Shown here piece by piece: positions 34,721-44,534 of a stretch of DNA of 64,000 nucleotides; the stretch's first letter is position 1; every line of letters starts with the position of its first letter. The notes beneath the pieces are model-generated. The model saw only the letters and a program-made list of their open reading frames with translations, did not search any database and had not been told where the DNA came from. The DNA comes from Gammaproteobacteria bacterium (lineage in GTDB: Bacteria; Pseudomonadota; Gammaproteobacteria; Pseudomonadales; Azotimanducaceae). A program made the translations under genes and the position numbers. The stretch is taken from assembly GCA_021773555.1 (NCBI GenBank), contig JAJFKA010000012.1:92595-156594 (forward strand), in the 5' to 3' direction.

Positions 34721-35424
34721 CCTGCTCTGCCTTCGAACAGTGCCCGGGAATTCAATGGTTTCCCCCCGAGCAACGGGCGAAGCGATTTCCTGACAACATG
34801 CTTCAGTAAGGGCTCACAAGCCACGCCATACTCTCCGGAGGCAATGGAAATCAGATGCCTACCTGAAAAGGATTCATTAATACCTCCCTCGGTTCTCTGA
34901 AAGCCTTGTTCGGCAATAAAATGATACTGACCGTTGGCATCGATGGGCTCTCCACTCTCAGCATCCACATCAAAGGTGATGCCATAACCCAGACTGGCCA
35001 GCAACGACAATTCGAAGCGTCTTATCTGGATCGGAGCAAAGTGGCCCTGACCCAGTTCTTCCAGAAGCAATTCATACTGGGTATACAGGTGCGGCAGCTT
35101 TTCATACTTACCGAGGACACGATAGAGCAACTCATTGACGTACATGCCGATCAACAGATTCTCTCCTGCCAGACGGTAACCAGCTCTTGCAGCTTCGATT
35201 GCACCGGCAGTCTTCAGTTCACCACGGCCAAAAACCGATACTAAAAGCGGTGAGAATAGTTGCGCCAGGCCTTGTCGGCCGGACTTGCCACCCCGGGCAC
35301 CGCGAATCACCACCGAATACCGGCCTTCTTCGAGAGTAAAAATGTCCGCCAGCAAACTGGTGTCCCGATACCTGCGCGCATGAAGGATGTACGCACGGTG
35401 GGTGACGCTTTCAGGCATCGTCAT
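34717..35424 (-). CDS. recO: DNA repair protein RecO
   Basis: 235 residues. RecO works with RecF/RecR to load RecA on SSB-coated gaps. The OB-fold N-terminus is clear: HRAYILHARRYRDTSLLADIFT, then RGARGGKSGRQGLAQLFSPLLVS. Its C-terminal zinc Cys residues are mostly absent, as in other gammaproteobacterial RecO. It overlaps era by 14 bp and acpS by 4 bp. Confidence 0.9.
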   Translation of the reverse strand: MTMPESVTHRAYILHARRYRDTSLLADIFTLEEGRYSVVIRGARGGKSGRQGLAQLFSPLLVSVFGRGELKTAGAIEAARAGYRLAGENLLIGMYVNELLYRVLGKYEKLPHLYTQYELLLEELGQGHFAPIQIRRFELSLLASLGYGITFDVDAESGEPIDANGQYHFIAEQGFQRTEGGINESFSGRHLISIASGEYGVACEPLLKHVVRKSLRPLLGGKPLNSRALFEGRAG

Positions 35425-36304
35425 AACCCAGACTTTTCAGGGCCCGGTCATCATTGGACCAGCCTGACTTGACCTTGACCCAGGTGGTTAGCATCACACT
35501 GGTTCCAAGAAGATTCTCGATGTCAGCGCGGGCATCAGACCCGATACGCTTCAGTTTCTCTCCCTGTTTACCAATCAGGATTGCCTTCTGGCCATCCCGT
35601 TCAACGAATATGGTGGCATCAATGTGCATCGTCTTTCCCTGGCGGGTAAATCGTTCAATCTGGATAGTCACCGCATGAGGTACCTCATCACCCAGTTGGC
35701 GCATCAATTTTTCGCGGATAATCTCAGCGACCATAAACCGCTCACTTCGATCCGTAATTTGGTCTTCAGGAAAGTAATAGGGTCCTTCCGGCAGAACGCT
35801 CTCCACAAGGGACGTCAGTGTCTCAAGGTTCTCTTCACTTACAGCTGACACCGGAACAATTTGCGCCGCCGGTAACAAGGATTGAATTTTCGCTAATTGC
35901 GGTAACAGGTCCTGCTTATTTCTGAGCAGGTCGATCTTGTTAACAGCGACGATCAGGTGTGCCCGGGATGATGAAATTGCTTCGGCCACCAGCCTGTCAT
36001 CAGCGCTGAACTCCGTTCGATCGACCACAAAAATGATGACATCGACGTCGCGAATCACGCTCCGGGCGGCGCGATTCATATAGCGGTTGATCGCTTTAGG
36101 CTGGTCTCCGTGAATCCCCGGGGTATCGACGAACAGGGTTTGCGAGGTTGGCGACGTCTTGATCCCGAGTAGCTGATGCCGGGTTGTCTGCGGCTTGCTT
36201 GACGTAATACTGACTTTTTCACCCATCATGAGATTCAGCAAGGTTGATTTGCCGACGTTCGGTCTGCCCAGAATAGCAACGTAGCCGCACTTTTTATTCG
36301 CCAT
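35411..36304 (-). CDS. era: GTPase Era
   Basis: 297 residues from the ATG at 36304, which overlaps the rnc stop; the longer in-frame extension to 36355 lies inside rnc and is rejected. Era binds the 3' end of 16S rRNA and aids 30S maturation. G1 GRPNVGKSTLLNLMMG (about 15-30), G2 QTTRHQLLGI, G3 DTPGIHG near 60, G4 NKIDLL near 122, G5 SAVSEEN near 150. The C-terminal KH domain includes VTIQIERFTRQGKTMHIDATI and KAILIGKQGEKLKRIG. Confidence 0.95.
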   Translation of the reverse strand: MANKKCGYVAILGRPNVGKSTLLNLMMGEKVSITSSKPQTTRHQLLGIKTSPTSQTLFVDTPGIHGDQPKAINRYMNRAARSVIRDVDVIIFVVDRTEFSADDRLVAEAISSSRAHLIVAVNKIDLLRNKQDLLPQLAKIQSLLPAAQIVPVSAVSEENLETLTSLVESVLPEGPYYFPEDQITDRSERFMVAEIIREKLMRQLGDEVPHAVTIQIERFTRQGKTMHIDATIFVERDGQKAILIGKQGEKLKRIGSDARADIENLLGTSVMLTTWVKVKSGWSNDDRALKSLGYDDA

Positions 36305-36992
36305 GCGTGGCTTCTTCCGACATGCCCAATTGAGAAAGTGCTGCTGCGGCCGCACCCTGTTCAGCGACTCGTCGAGATCGACCCTCCCCTCTCGCTGCCG
36401 AAACCAGCAGTTCAGAATGACATTCGACCTTGAACATTTGTTTCGGTGCTTTACCGCTGATGTTTACCACACGGTATTCGGGTAAGGGAGATTTTTGTGC
36501 CTGCAGAAATTCCTGTAAACGTGTTTTCGCGTCTTTCTGCAAATTTGTCAGTGACAATGAGTCCAGATATTTGTCAAACCACTTCAGTACGCAACGCCGG
36601 GCAGTGTCCAGGTCGCTGTCGTAATAGATCGCACAAATAATCGCCTCGAGTGCATCTGACAGGACTGAATCTCTATTGGCTTCACCACTGCGCATTTCAC
36701 CACTGCCCATGGTCAGATACTCGTCCAGAGAAATGCTCCTGGCCATTTCCGCAAGTGTCTGCCGGCGAACCAGACGTGCTCGAAGACGACTCAGCTGACC
36801 TTCAGCGGCCGTCGGAAATCGATGCACGAGGGCATCGGCGATGACAAACCCCAGAATTGCATCACCCAAAAATTCAAATCGTTCATTATTGTCATTCCCG
36901 TAACTCCGATGAGTCAGGGCGGTACCGAGGTATTCCCGATTCTTGAACTGGTAACCCAGGCTGTTTTCAAGTGTTGACTGTGATGCAGGCAT
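36294..36992 (-). CDS. rnc: Ribonuclease III
   Basis: 232 residues. Cleaves double-stranded RNA in rRNA and mRNA processing. The catalytic signature NERFEFLGDAILGFVIADAL is at about residues 37-56 and the second acidic site DALEAIICAIYYDSD near 113-127. The C-terminal dsRNA-binding domain begins DAKTRLQEFLQAQKSPLPEY. Followed by era with overlapping stop/start and preceded by the DUF4845 gene, the lepB-rnc-era order of Pseudomonas. Confidence 0.96.
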   Translation of the reverse strand: MPASQSTLENSLGYQFKNREYLGTALTHRSYGNDNNERFEFLGDAILGFVIADALVHRFPTAAEGQLSRLRARLVRRQTLAEMARSISLDEYLTMGSGEMRSGEANRDSVLSDALEAIICAIYYDSDLDTARRCVLKWFDKYLDSLSLTNLQKDAKTRLQEFLQAQKSPLPEYRVVNISGKAPKQMFKVECHSELLVSAARGEGRSRRVAEQGAAAAALSQLGMSEEATHGE

Positions 36993-37021
36993 AGGCTGCC
37001 AGGTCTGCCTTCGGGGAAGTG

Positions 37022-37447
37022 TTAGTTACGAAGTTCGACCTTTTTATCGAACGAGGCGATCATGTCCACATTTTTGACAAGCGGCATACGTACCTCATAG
37101 TCCATGACGATCTCAACGCCTTCGCGGGACCGATTGATGACGATATGTTGATCAACCCTGAAGTCGCGAATATTATTCATTTTGAATCGCTTAATGATCA
37201 TGTTCTGAATATCGACGTCCCGTTTCGCCGTCAGACCAGTTTCTTCGGCCATACCATCGAGGATTCCTGACATGGTGTTGTGATCCATAAATACCGGTAA
37301 CAGCTGCGAGGCAATGGACATCAGCGCACCCGCCATCAGCAGGATCAATAACCATGCGGCCACACCGATCCCGGCTTGTCGGTGCCGAAGTGTCTGACGA
37401 CGTGAAGGCGATTGCAGCACTGTTTTGGTTAAGAGAATTGCTTTCAT
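37022..37447 (-). CDS. DUF4845 single-pass membrane protein
   Basis: 141 residues from the ATG at 37447; a longer frame runs back into lepB and is rejected. One membrane helix (about residues 24-46, GIGVAAWLLILLMAGALMSIASQ) with a basic cytoplasmic start, then a periplasmic alpha/beta domain. The RQAGIG.. pattern resembles a pilin-type start but the family is defined as DUF4845, found between lepB and rnc in Pseudomonadales and relatives. Function unknown. Confidence 0.82.
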   Translation of the reverse strand: MKAILLTKTVLQSPSRRQTLRHRQAGIGVAAWLLILLMAGALMSIASQLLPVFMDHNTMSGILDGMAEETGLTAKRDVDIQNMIIKRFKMNNIRDFRVDQHIVINRSREGVEIVMDYEVRMPLVKNVDMIASFDKKVELRN

Positions 37448-37460
37448 TGTGAACTCCTGA

Positions 37461-38273
37461 CTAATGGATCCAACTGTTTCGCGAAAAACCCGGTAAGCGT
37501 AATCCCGGTTCTTTATGTAACCACACAGCAATGGCTTTGCCGACTATATTCTCTTCCGCGACAAGTCCCCAGTACCGACTATCGCTGCTTTCGTCGCGAT
37601 TGTCGCCCATCATAAAATAGTAACCGTCCGGAATCACCCATTCCTGGGTTCGCGTATCGCGAAATGTATTCCGATGGATCAGATGATCCTGACCTCCAAG
37701 GGTCTCCTTGTAAACGAGATATTGGGGTCGGTCCGGGGGAATCTGGGCGACGAACACCTGCGCCTGTTTCTGGTCATTCACGTAAATATTCTTGTCTTCG
37801 TACCTGACCCTGTCGCCGGGAATACCAACCACACGTTTAATAAAGTACTCATCCTCGTGTGGTGGAATGAACACCATCACCTCACCATTCTTCGGATCAT
37901 CCACCTCGAAGATTTTGGTTCCAATCACCGGCAGTCGAACACCATAGGCATATTTATTAACCAGGATAAAGTCACCTACTTCCAGGGTGGGGATCATCGA
38001 ACCTGTCGGGATCTGGAATGGCTCAAACAGAAATGAACGTAATACCAGGACAATGGCCAGTACGGGGAAAAAAGAAACCGCATATTCAACCAGCAACGGC
38101 TCCTTGAGGAGCTTATTCACAACCTCATCCGTTGACTCACCGGACCCAAGTTTTTCGCTCATAGCGGCTGCCGCCAGCAAACGTCTTGGCCGTAGCAGGA
38201 TCAGGTCGATCAACCAGACGATGCCGGTACCAGCTGTGCCCAGCACCAGGATCAACGGAAAATTGATGCTCAC
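37461..38273 (-). CDS. lepB: Signal peptidase I
   Basis: 270 residues. Removes signal peptides of exported proteins at the periplasmic face. Two N-terminal membrane segments with a cytoplasmic loop, the catalytic Ser in FQIPTGSMIPTLEVGDFILVNK (about residues 87-108), the catalytic Lys in DEYFIKRVVGIPGDRV (about 141-156), and box E GDNRDESSDSRYWG near 223-236. The start touches the lepA stop. Confidence 0.95.
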   Translation of the reverse strand: MSINFPLILVLGTAGTGIVWLIDLILLRPRRLLAAAAMSEKLGSGESTDEVVNKLLKEPLLVEYAVSFFPVLAIVLVLRSFLFEPFQIPTGSMIPTLEVGDFILVNKYAYGVRLPVIGTKIFEVDDPKNGEVMVFIPPHEDEYFIKRVVGIPGDRVRYEDKNIYVNDQKQAQVFVAQIPPDRPQYLVYKETLGGQDHLIHRNTFRDTRTQEWVIPDGYYFMMGDNRDESSDSRYWGLVAEENIVGKAIAVWLHKEPGLRLPGFSRNSWIH

Positions 38274-40072
38274 TATCTATCCACCTTCAATACAGCCAAA
38301 AATGCTTCCTGCGGAATTTCTACACTGCCAACCTGCTTCATGCGTTTTTTACCCGCTTTTTGCTTTTCCAGTAACTTTTTCTTTCGCGTGATATCGCCAC
38401 CGTAACATTTAGCCGTCACATTTTTTCGCAACGCTTTAACTGTCTGGCGAGCCACAATCTGACCACCGAGCGCCGCCTGAATCGCGACATCAAACATTTG
38501 TCGGGGAATCAGTTCTTTCATTTTTTTGGTTAGCGAAAAACCCTTGGCCCGGGCATCATCGGCGTGCACGATTAATGCCAGAGCGTCAACCCGCTCCCCA
38601 TTTATCAGTACATCAAGCCGGGCAAGTCGCGCCGCCTGAAATCGGATAAAACTGTAGTCCAGAGACGCATATCCTCGTGATACAGATTTGAGGCGATCGA
38701 AAAAATCCAGCACAACCTCGTTCATCGGCAACTCATAGGTGACCGAAACCTGCTTGCCGACGAACTGCATGTCTTTTTGTACACCACGTCGCTCGACACA
38801 CAGGTTAATCACATTGCCCAGATGTTCCGACGGAACCAGAATATTTGCCTGCACAATCGGTTCCCGCATTTCGTCGATCGTAGAGGGATCGGGCAATTGT
38901 GCCGGATTGTCTACCTTGAACACCTGACCATTTTTACCAACAACTTCATAAACAACCGTTGGCGCGGAGGTGATTAAATCAAGGTTGTATTCACGCTCAA
39001 GCCGTTCCTGAACAATCTCCATATGCAACATGCCGAGAAATCCACAGCGAAAACCACTGCCCAGCGCATCGGAGCTTTCAGGCTCGTAAACAAGCGCGGC
39101 ATCGTTAAGCGTTAACTTTTCCAGGGCATCCCTGAAATTATCAAACTCGTCCGAACTCACCGTGAACATCCCAGCAAACACCTGCGGCTTAACCTTCTCG
39201 AATCCGGGTAGCGCAGGAACTTTTTCCGCACTGGCGAGTGTTAAGGTATCCCCGACCGGCGCGCCTTTTACATCCTTGATACCCGCAACGACAAATCCAA
39301 CTTCACCGGAACGCAGCAGTCCGGTTTCCTTTCGCCGTGGCGTAAAGATGCCGACGGAATCCACCTGATGCACCTTGCCGAGCGAGTGAACAACGATTTT
39401 ATCCTTGACTGAAATTTGTCCCTTGACGACTCGAACCAGGGAGACAACACCGAGATAGTTGTCAAACCAGGAATCAATGATCAATGCCTGCAGTTGTTCG
39501 TCCCGGTAGTCGGCGGGGGCTGGAATTACCCGAATAATTTCCTCAAGCAACTCTCTGATACCCAATCCGTTTTTAGCAGAGACGCGCAGTGCCCCGGTTG
39601 CATCAATACCGATAATTTCCTCAATTTCCTCGCAAACCCTGTCCGGGTCGGCCTGGGGCAAATCAATCTTGTTTAACACTGGCAGCACTTCAAGACCCTG
39701 CTCGATAGCAGTGTAACAATTGGCAACTGACTGCGCCTCGACACCCTGGGCCGCGTCAACAAGAAGAATCGCGCCCTCGCATGCCGCCATTGACCTGGAA
39801 ACCTCGTAAGCAAAATCGACGTGCCCTGGGGTATCAATAATGTTCAGCTGGTAGGTCTGGCCATCGTCAGCCTCGTAATTGAGGGTCACACTCTGGGCTT
39901 TAATGGTGATACCACGTTCGCGCTCGATATCCATCGAGTCCAGCACCTGCTCTGCCATTTCCCGCTGGGTCAATCCGCCACACAGCTGGATAAATCGGTC
40001 AGCCAGGGTCGACTTGCCATGGTCGATATGGGCGATGATGGCGAAGTTTCTGATATGTTGGGGATTAGGCAC
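38273..40072 (-). CDS. lepA: Elongation factor 4
   Basis: 599 residues, exact family length. A translational GTPase that back-translocates ribosomes. G1 [14 protein letters not shown] (about residues 14-27), switch [10 protein letters not shown] near 77-84, G4 NKIDLPQAD near 131. The C-terminal LepA-specific domain ends [19 protein letters not shown]. Co-oriented with lepB; the usual Pseudomonas order mucD-lepA-lepB-rnc-era is kept, with a 244-bp gap to mucD. Confidence 0.96.
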   Translation of the reverse strand: MPNPQHIRNFAIIAHIDHGKSTLADRFIQLCGGLTQREMAEQVLDSMDIERERGITIKAQSVTLNYEADDGQTYQLNIIDTPGHVDFAYEVSRSMAACEGAILLVDAAQGVEAQSVANCYTAIEQGLEVLPVLNKIDLPQADPDRVCEEIEEIIGIDATGALRVSAKNGLGIRELLEEIIRVIPAPADYRDEQLQALIIDSWFDNYLGVVSLVRVVKGQISVKDKIVVHSLGKVHQVDSVGIFTPRRKETGLLRSGEVGFVVAGIKDVKGAPVGDTLTLASAEKVPALPGFEKVKPQVFAGMFTVSSDEFDNFRDALEKLTLNDAALVYEPESSDALGSGFRCGFLGMLHMEIVQERLEREYNLDLITSAPTVVYEVVGKNGQVFKVDNPAQLPDPSTIDEMREPIVQANILVPSEHLGNVINLCVERRGVQKDMQFVGKQVSVTYELPMNEVVLDFFDRLKSVSRGYASLDYSFIRFQAARLARLDVLINGERVDALALIVHADDARAKGFSLTKKMKELIPRQMFDVAIQAALGGQIVARQTVKALRKNVTAKCYGGDITRKKKLLEKQKAGKKRMKQVGSVEIPQEAFLAVLKVDR

Positions 40073-40316
40073 AAGGCACGGCTTTTGGTGGTTAGTCTCG
40101 ATTGGTGGTTGGTTTCAAGCGATGGGCACACTCAAACGCTCGGTGTGCAATGGGCTCAATGTTAATGCTTGGTATCAAGTAACTCGATGTTAAACAGCTC
40201 GATGGTATAAAAAACGGGTGGTTTCGGGGAGCGTGGTGCCGAACGCGGTGAAGTCTAAAGCAATAAACGCTTCGCCGCTACGGTAACCATGCAACCCACA
40301 AGGGCATCAGTTGAGG
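40073..40316. other. Intergenic region between mucD and lepA
   Basis: 244 bp that should contain the lepA promoter on the minus strand. It has repeated short CGATGG/TCGATGTTAA-type words near 40180-40210 and a TTTTTTATACC run, but no clean -35/-10 pair or terminator was found. No gene is seen. Confidence 0.5.
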
Positions 40317-41705
40317 CTATTCCTCAATCTTGACGACAAGGAACTCCGGGCGCTTATCCCGCACGATTCGTACAGGGATCGCAATATTTGGCGGTAAATT
40401 CCGCACCATGTCCTCGAACTGCCGGCTGCTATCCACCCATTGGCTGTCCAGCGTGGTGATAACATCATTTTGCCGAATGCCGCCAACCCGGCCTGGTCCA
40501 CCGCTGACCCGGCGAACCAGGACACCTTTTTCAACACCAGCGCGCTGCTTCTCCTCATCATTCATATCGACTACCTGAACTCCAACGCGATTACCCGCCG
40601 GAACAGCACTACCGGAGGCCAGGCGTTCAACGCTGCTGTTTTCCAGCGCTCCGACCTTCACTTTCACTACCTGACGCTTGCTGTCACGAACGATCCGGAC
40701 ATCCGCTTGCGTATCAGCACGAGTTCGCCCGACAATATGCGGCAGGTCGGACGACAGATCGATAGCTTTGCCGTTAAATTCAAGAATGATGTCACCTTCT
40801 CTGAGCCCGGCTTCTTCGGCCGGGCTATCAGCAAATATCTGGGTGATTAACGCGCCCGAGGGACGGTCCAGGCCATAAGCCTCTGCCAGGTCCCGATCAA
40901 CCCGCTGAATGAGTACGCCCAACCAGCCGCGCGACACGCTGCCTTTTTCTTTCAGCTGATCCACGACTTCCATAGCAACATCGATGGGAATGGCGAAAGA
41001 CAGGCCCATGTACCCCCCGGAGCGGGTAAATATTTGCGAGTTTATCCCGACCACTTTCCCCGCCAGGTCAAACAGTGGTCCACCGGAGTTACCTGGGTTG
41101 ATCGGCACATCTGTTTGTAAATAGGGAACGTAATTGTTACCGCGCTCTTCCGGTAAACTCCGGCCCTTGGCGCTGATGATTCCCGCAGTGACAGAATGCT
41201 CGAATCCAAAGGGCGAACCAATCGCCACGACCCATTCACCTACCTCGAGGGCTTCGGAATTGCCGATCTCGACCACAGGCAGGTCGGTGGCATCAATTTT
41301 AAGCAGCGCCAGGTCGGAGGAGCGGTCTGCGCCGATCAGTTTCGCCTCGCGCTCCCTGCGATCACTTAAGGCAACCATGATCTGGCTGGCGCCTTCGATC
41401 ACGTGATTGTTCGTCAGGATGTAACCGTCACTGGAAATAATGAATCCTGATCCAGCGGCTGGTCTCGGAGTTCCTCCACGAGGCATATCCGGGAAAAATC
41501 GCCGGAAAAATTCCGGTACCTGTTCTGAATCGAATTGCTCCATGTCCGTGGGAGACTTGCGTGTAGCGCTAATGTTGACGACCGCTGGCGCAGCACGTTT
41601 CACGAGCTCGGTGAATACCGGCAGATCTGCTCGCGCACCCATGGACAAAACAAGCAGGCCAAGTGTGAGTGCCAGGATAGTGCGCACCTTAATAAAGCTG
41701 TTCAT
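40317..41705 (-). CDS. mucD: Periplasmic serine protease MucD/DegP
   Basis: 462 residues from the ATG at 41705, which has a GAGGT site 8 bp upstream; an ATG 15 bp earlier is less likely. Signal peptide (LALTLGLLVLSMGARA), HtrA trypsin fold with catalytic His in ILTNNHVIEGA, Asp in RSSDLALLKID and Ser in NPGNSGGPLFDL, then two PDZ domains (first with RGWLGVLIQRV near 260, second with VGGIRQNDVITTLDS). It degrades misfolded periplasmic proteins. It is last in the rpoE operon, as in Pseudomonas algU-mucABCD. Confidence 0.95.
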   Translation of the reverse strand: MNSFIKVRTILALTLGLLVLSMGARADLPVFTELVKRAAPAVVNISATRKSPTDMEQFDSEQVPEFFRRFFPDMPRGGTPRPAAGSGFIISSDGYILTNNHVIEGASQIMVALSDRREREAKLIGADRSSDLALLKIDATDLPVVEIGNSEALEVGEWVVAIGSPFGFEHSVTAGIISAKGRSLPEERGNNYVPYLQTDVPINPGNSGGPLFDLAGKVVGINSQIFTRSGGYMGLSFAIPIDVAMEVVDQLKEKGSVSRGWLGVLIQRVDRDLAEAYGLDRPSGALITQIFADSPAEEAGLREGDIILEFNGKAIDLSSDLPHIVGRTRADTQADVRIVRDSKRQVVKVKVGALENSSVERLASGSAVPAGNRVGVQVVDMNDEEKQRAGVEKGVLVRRVSGGPGRVGGIRQNDVITTLDSQWVDSSRQFEDMVRNLPPNIAIPVRIVRDKRPEFLVVKIEE

Positions 41706-42093
41706 GGATACTGACCTCATTCATTTCTATAGTGTTCCAATTCTTCGTGCGGCAGCTCCACAAACCGATCACCAATCCAAGCATACCGCCAGAGACTACT
41801 ATCCATTCAGTTGCACCGGTAAAGTGCGTGAATCCCGTGCCGATGATAAATCCGAACAGCGGTAGCAGCAGCGAATTCACCAGGACCCGCAATTGCTCGG
41901 AAAGGGAAATCGACAACTCGATCTGCCCCTTGAAAGTACCTGGGACAATGAGTTCATTAACGGTTGAGCGAGCACAACCAGATCCACAGCCAGTACAACC
42001 CTGCCTCGCAACCGAAATCTTTGTAGCGGGATGTGCAGAAGCTTCTGGAAAAGCTTCAGTCGTCGAACGTGGGCTCGCAGAGATCGTTAACAC
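41689..42093 (-). CDS. rseC: RseC/MucC positive regulator of sigma-E
   Basis: 134 residues from a GTG at 42093, directly following the rseB stop in the same frame. N-terminal cysteine cluster GCTGCGSGCARS (about residues 33-44), followed by the IVPGTFKGQIELSISLSE-like stretch and two membrane helices (about 68-90 and 96-114). RseC proteins occupy this position and act with SoxR reduction or sigma-E activation; its mechanism is poorly known. The stop overlaps mucD by 17 bp. Confidence 0.8.
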   Translation of the reverse strand: MLTISASPRSTTEAFPEASAHPATKISVARQGCTGCGSGCARSTVNELIVPGTFKGQIELSISLSEQLRVLVNSLLLPLFGFIIGTGFTHFTGATEWIVVSGGMLGLVIGLWSCRTKNWNTIEMNEVSIHEQLY

Positions 42094-42108
42094 GAAAAAA
42101 CTGGCACG

Positions 42109-43074
42109 CTAATAAATTACCGGCTCAACGGATTCTGCAACCTTCCGGGCGGTTCTGATGGGCACCTCACCGACGACCGTGATATTTCCCCCGTTTAAAT
42201 GCCGGGAAATGACCACGGTACCACCTACCTGGGTTGCCAGATCTGGTAATTCAGCACTACTACCCCGGTCGATGAACACTGAAAATGTGGCGATTCCGTC
42301 TGTAAAATGCAGCCGGTTCGAACCCGTAACTTCAACCGGCTGAAATCCGTTCGGCAACCAGGCGACCCGCCATAGCGGCTTCACCGCATCACCGGGTGGC
42401 ATGCCCAGTACCTCGCCAGCCAGTCGATGCTGTACAGACGATTCACCGAGGGACGATACCAACTCGGCGGACTCGACATCCTCACCAATCTCAATACTGG
42501 AAAACTGGAAAATCTCGCGAACCCGTTTCTTGTCCACATCAATCATATGAGACTGGAGTAACAATCCGGTTTCCTTATCCAGCCACAAGCGATAACCATA
42601 TCGGTCATCATTGCTGGGGGAAATGGCCAGCTTGACCGCGGTTCGCCCGGCAATACGGCCTTCGCCATGCAGGGAAAACCGGTAAAGATCCTGATAGGCC
42701 GAAAGACTCTCATTGAAGGCGTTACTGAAAGGGCCCATTGGCACATGGTGTTGCAGATCCACGTGGCCGGAATCTTCATGGCGACAGACAACCTCGTCGC
42801 CTTTGCGCAGGATTTCCAGCGTCTCACCGTTGAGCTGGAACATCCGTTCAATTTCCTGACCATCTTCAAATTTATGCGCGATATGCATGCTCTCGAACTG
42901 CCCGCCACGCATATAAGTAAAGATGCCCTGATAGCTTTGTTCACGCAATGCTGTTGCCATCCGTGACAGCCAATCTGCTGCCGTCACATCGCCCGAAAGC
43001 TTATCCGGCATGGCAAACGTGACCGGTATCCAGGCCGTCACACTGAGCAGGCAGAATAACCGTATCGCGTTCAT
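42109..43074 (-). CDS. rseB: Sigma-E regulatory protein RseB/MucB
   Basis: 321 residues. Periplasmic lipid/LPS-sensing protein that protects RseA from proteolysis. Signal peptide (LFCLLSVTAWIPVTFA, cleavage about residue 21), then the MucB/RseB fold starting ADWLSRMATALREQSYQGIFTYMRGGQ and the conserved later YRLWLDKETGLLLQS. Ends VAESVEPVIY. It lies 10 bp after rseA. Confidence 0.92.
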   Translation of the reverse strand: MNAIRLFCLLSVTAWIPVTFAMPDKLSGDVTAADWLSRMATALREQSYQGIFTYMRGGQFESMHIAHKFEDGQEIERMFQLNGETLEILRKGDEVVCRHEDSGHVDLQHHVPMGPFSNAFNESLSAYQDLYRFSLHGEGRIAGRTAVKLAISPSNDDRYGYRLWLDKETGLLLQSHMIDVDKKRVREIFQFSSIEIGEDVESAELVSSLGESSVQHRLAGEVLGMPPGDAVKPLWRVAWLPNGFQPVEVTGSNRLHFTDGIATFSVFIDRGSSAELPDLATQVGGTVVISRHLNGGNITVVGEVPIRTARKVAESVEPVIY

Positions 43075-43084
43075 GGGAGTCCTG

Positions 43085-43684
43085 TTACTTCTTCGTCGCG
43101 GGGGTCGGGTAAGTCACAAGCTGCTGCTGCTTCATTCGCGCCATTTGTCCGTGCTGGTTAAGATAAGCGCGCAGCTGCTGCTGTCGTTCGTCATCCAGCT
43201 CCTTAAGTTCCAGATCATCATTGACAGCTTCATCACTGTTTGAGGAAGTGACCAATTGCGGCGTTATCGATGCCTGTGGTGATACCACCTGGGACTGAGT
43301 GGCCACATCGACCTGATCGGGTGTCAGATTAAAATAGACAGCCTGGCCAGCAAATATCGCGACCACAAGCGAGGCGGCTACTGCCATTGGTTTGTACCAG
43401 CTGCTCAACGGTCGTGATCTGGCCGCCCCGGATTCGGCATAGGCCTCATCCGCATCAATGGCGAGACTGATCCGCTGGAACAGATCGAGATGTTGATCCG
43501 GCCCGAGAGTGACTGCGCTCTTTGGGGTTTGCCGTCTGATCACCCGCCGGGTCTCCTGATATCGCACCCAGGTCTGCTTGAAATGTACGTCATCAGGCAT
43601 CGCTCGCAGTAATCGATGGACTTCTATCTCACTGGCCTCGTCGTCCATCAAAATGGACAATAATTCCTTACCCTGTTCTGTCAC
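43085..43684 (-). CDS. rseA: Anti-sigma-E factor RseA/MucA
   Basis: 199 residues. The N-terminal anti-sigma domain ELLSILMDDEASEIEVHRLLRAM and WVRYQETRRVIRRQ binds sigma-E; one membrane helix near residues 100-118 (MAVAASLVVAIFAGQAVYF); periplasmic Gln-rich tail for RseB and protease control. Co-encoded with the proteases RseP (672-2093) and MucD in this window, so much of the sigma-E release pathway is visible here (DegS is not). Confidence 0.9.
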   Translation of the reverse strand: MTEQGKELLSILMDDEASEIEVHRLLRAMPDDVHFKQTWVRYQETRRVIRRQTPKSAVTLGPDQHLDLFQRISLAIDADEAYAESGAARSRPLSSWYKPMAVAASLVVAIFAGQAVYFNLTPDQVDVATQSQVVSPQASITPQLVTSSNSDEAVNDDLELKELDDERQQQLRAYLNQHGQMARMKQQQLVTYPTPATKK

Positions 43685-43746
43685 TACGTTCCCTCATGCC
43701 TGATCAAAAGTGCCTTCCGAACTTTACCTGAACGAGCTCCGTTTGT

Positions 43747-44328
43747 TTATCCAAGCTCTGCTATCTTCTTCTCAATCGCTTCGCGCGCCCTGAAAATACG
43801 CGATCTTACTGTGCCAACAGGACATTCCATGACTTCTGCAATTTCCTCATAGCTGAGACCCTCAAATTCTCTCAGCGTCACAGCGACCTTCAACTCATCC
43901 GGCAGATCATCAATCGCCTGGTAGATCACTGCTTCGAGTTGACTGGTCGCAAGTTCATTCTCCGGGTTTTTAATATCTCTTAAGACAGCAGAATTGTCCT
44001 GAAATTCCCCACTCGATGCATCAATATCTGAATCCGGCGGTCTTCTCGCCCGGGACACGAGATAATTCTTGGCGGTATTGATCGCTATTCGATACAACCA
44101 GGTATAAAACTGACTATCACCGCGAAACCTGGGCAAAGCCCTGTAAGCCTTGATAAATGCCTCTTGCGTGACATCCTGCACCTCGTCCTGATCGCGCAGA
44201 TACCGGCTGACCAGGCCTACTATTTTGTGCTGATATTTCAGTACCAGCAGGTCGAACGCTCGCTTATCACCACGCTGCACCCGCTCTACCAACTGCTGGT
44301 CTGCGCTTACCTGGGACTTCACCGGCAA
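43747..44328 (-). CDS. rpoE: RNA polymerase sigma-E factor (RpoE/AlgU)
   Basis: 193 residues, exact family length. Region 2: DKRAFDLLVLKYQHKIVGLVSRYLRD then VQDVTQEAFIKAYRAL (about residues 17-70). Region 4: LPDELKVAVTLREFEGLSYEEIAEVMECPVGTVRSRIFRAREAI near residues 139-182. First gene of rpoE-rseA-rseB-rseC-mucD and divergent from nadB, as in E. coli and Pseudomonas. Confidence 0.97.
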   Translation of the reverse strand: MPVKSQVSADQQLVERVQRGDKRAFDLLVLKYQHKIVGLVSRYLRDQDEVQDVTQEAFIKAYRALPRFRGDSQFYTWLYRIAINTAKNYLVSRARRPPDSDIDASSGEFQDNSAVLRDIKNPENELATSQLEAVIYQAIDDLPDELKVAVTLREFEGLSYEEIAEVMECPVGTVRSRIFRAREAIEKKIAELG

Positions 44329-44385
44329 CTCCCGTTGTCACCAAAATTTTTGTTGTTCGGATAAATAGCCGGATTACTCCACGAA

Positions 44386-44412
44386 TATGACAGCCAAAGG
44401 CACGGGAAGTTC
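44386..44412 (-). promoter_or_regulatory. Sigma-E-type promoter upstream of rpoE
   Basis: On the minus strand GAACTT (44407-44412), 16 bp, then TCATA (44386-44390). This fits the AlgU/sigma-E consensus (GAACTT-N16/17-TCtgA type) and points at rpoE, with about a 50-nt leader. It implies autoregulation, as known for rpoE/algU. Confidence 0.75.
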
Positions 44413-44534
44413 TCATCGATCTGAAATCAAGCCTCCGGTGTTCCAGAATTTTACTGGTGCCTATGATAACAAAGACCAGCCGATAAAAGACAAACTCCGT
44501 GCATTTCGGGTACGCTTGACGCCTGAAATATGAG

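Noticed and set aside
44439..44467. nadB promoter with TATGAT at 44462
   Set aside because: The -10 is fair but the -35 (TGTTCC) is poor; not convincing enough to list.
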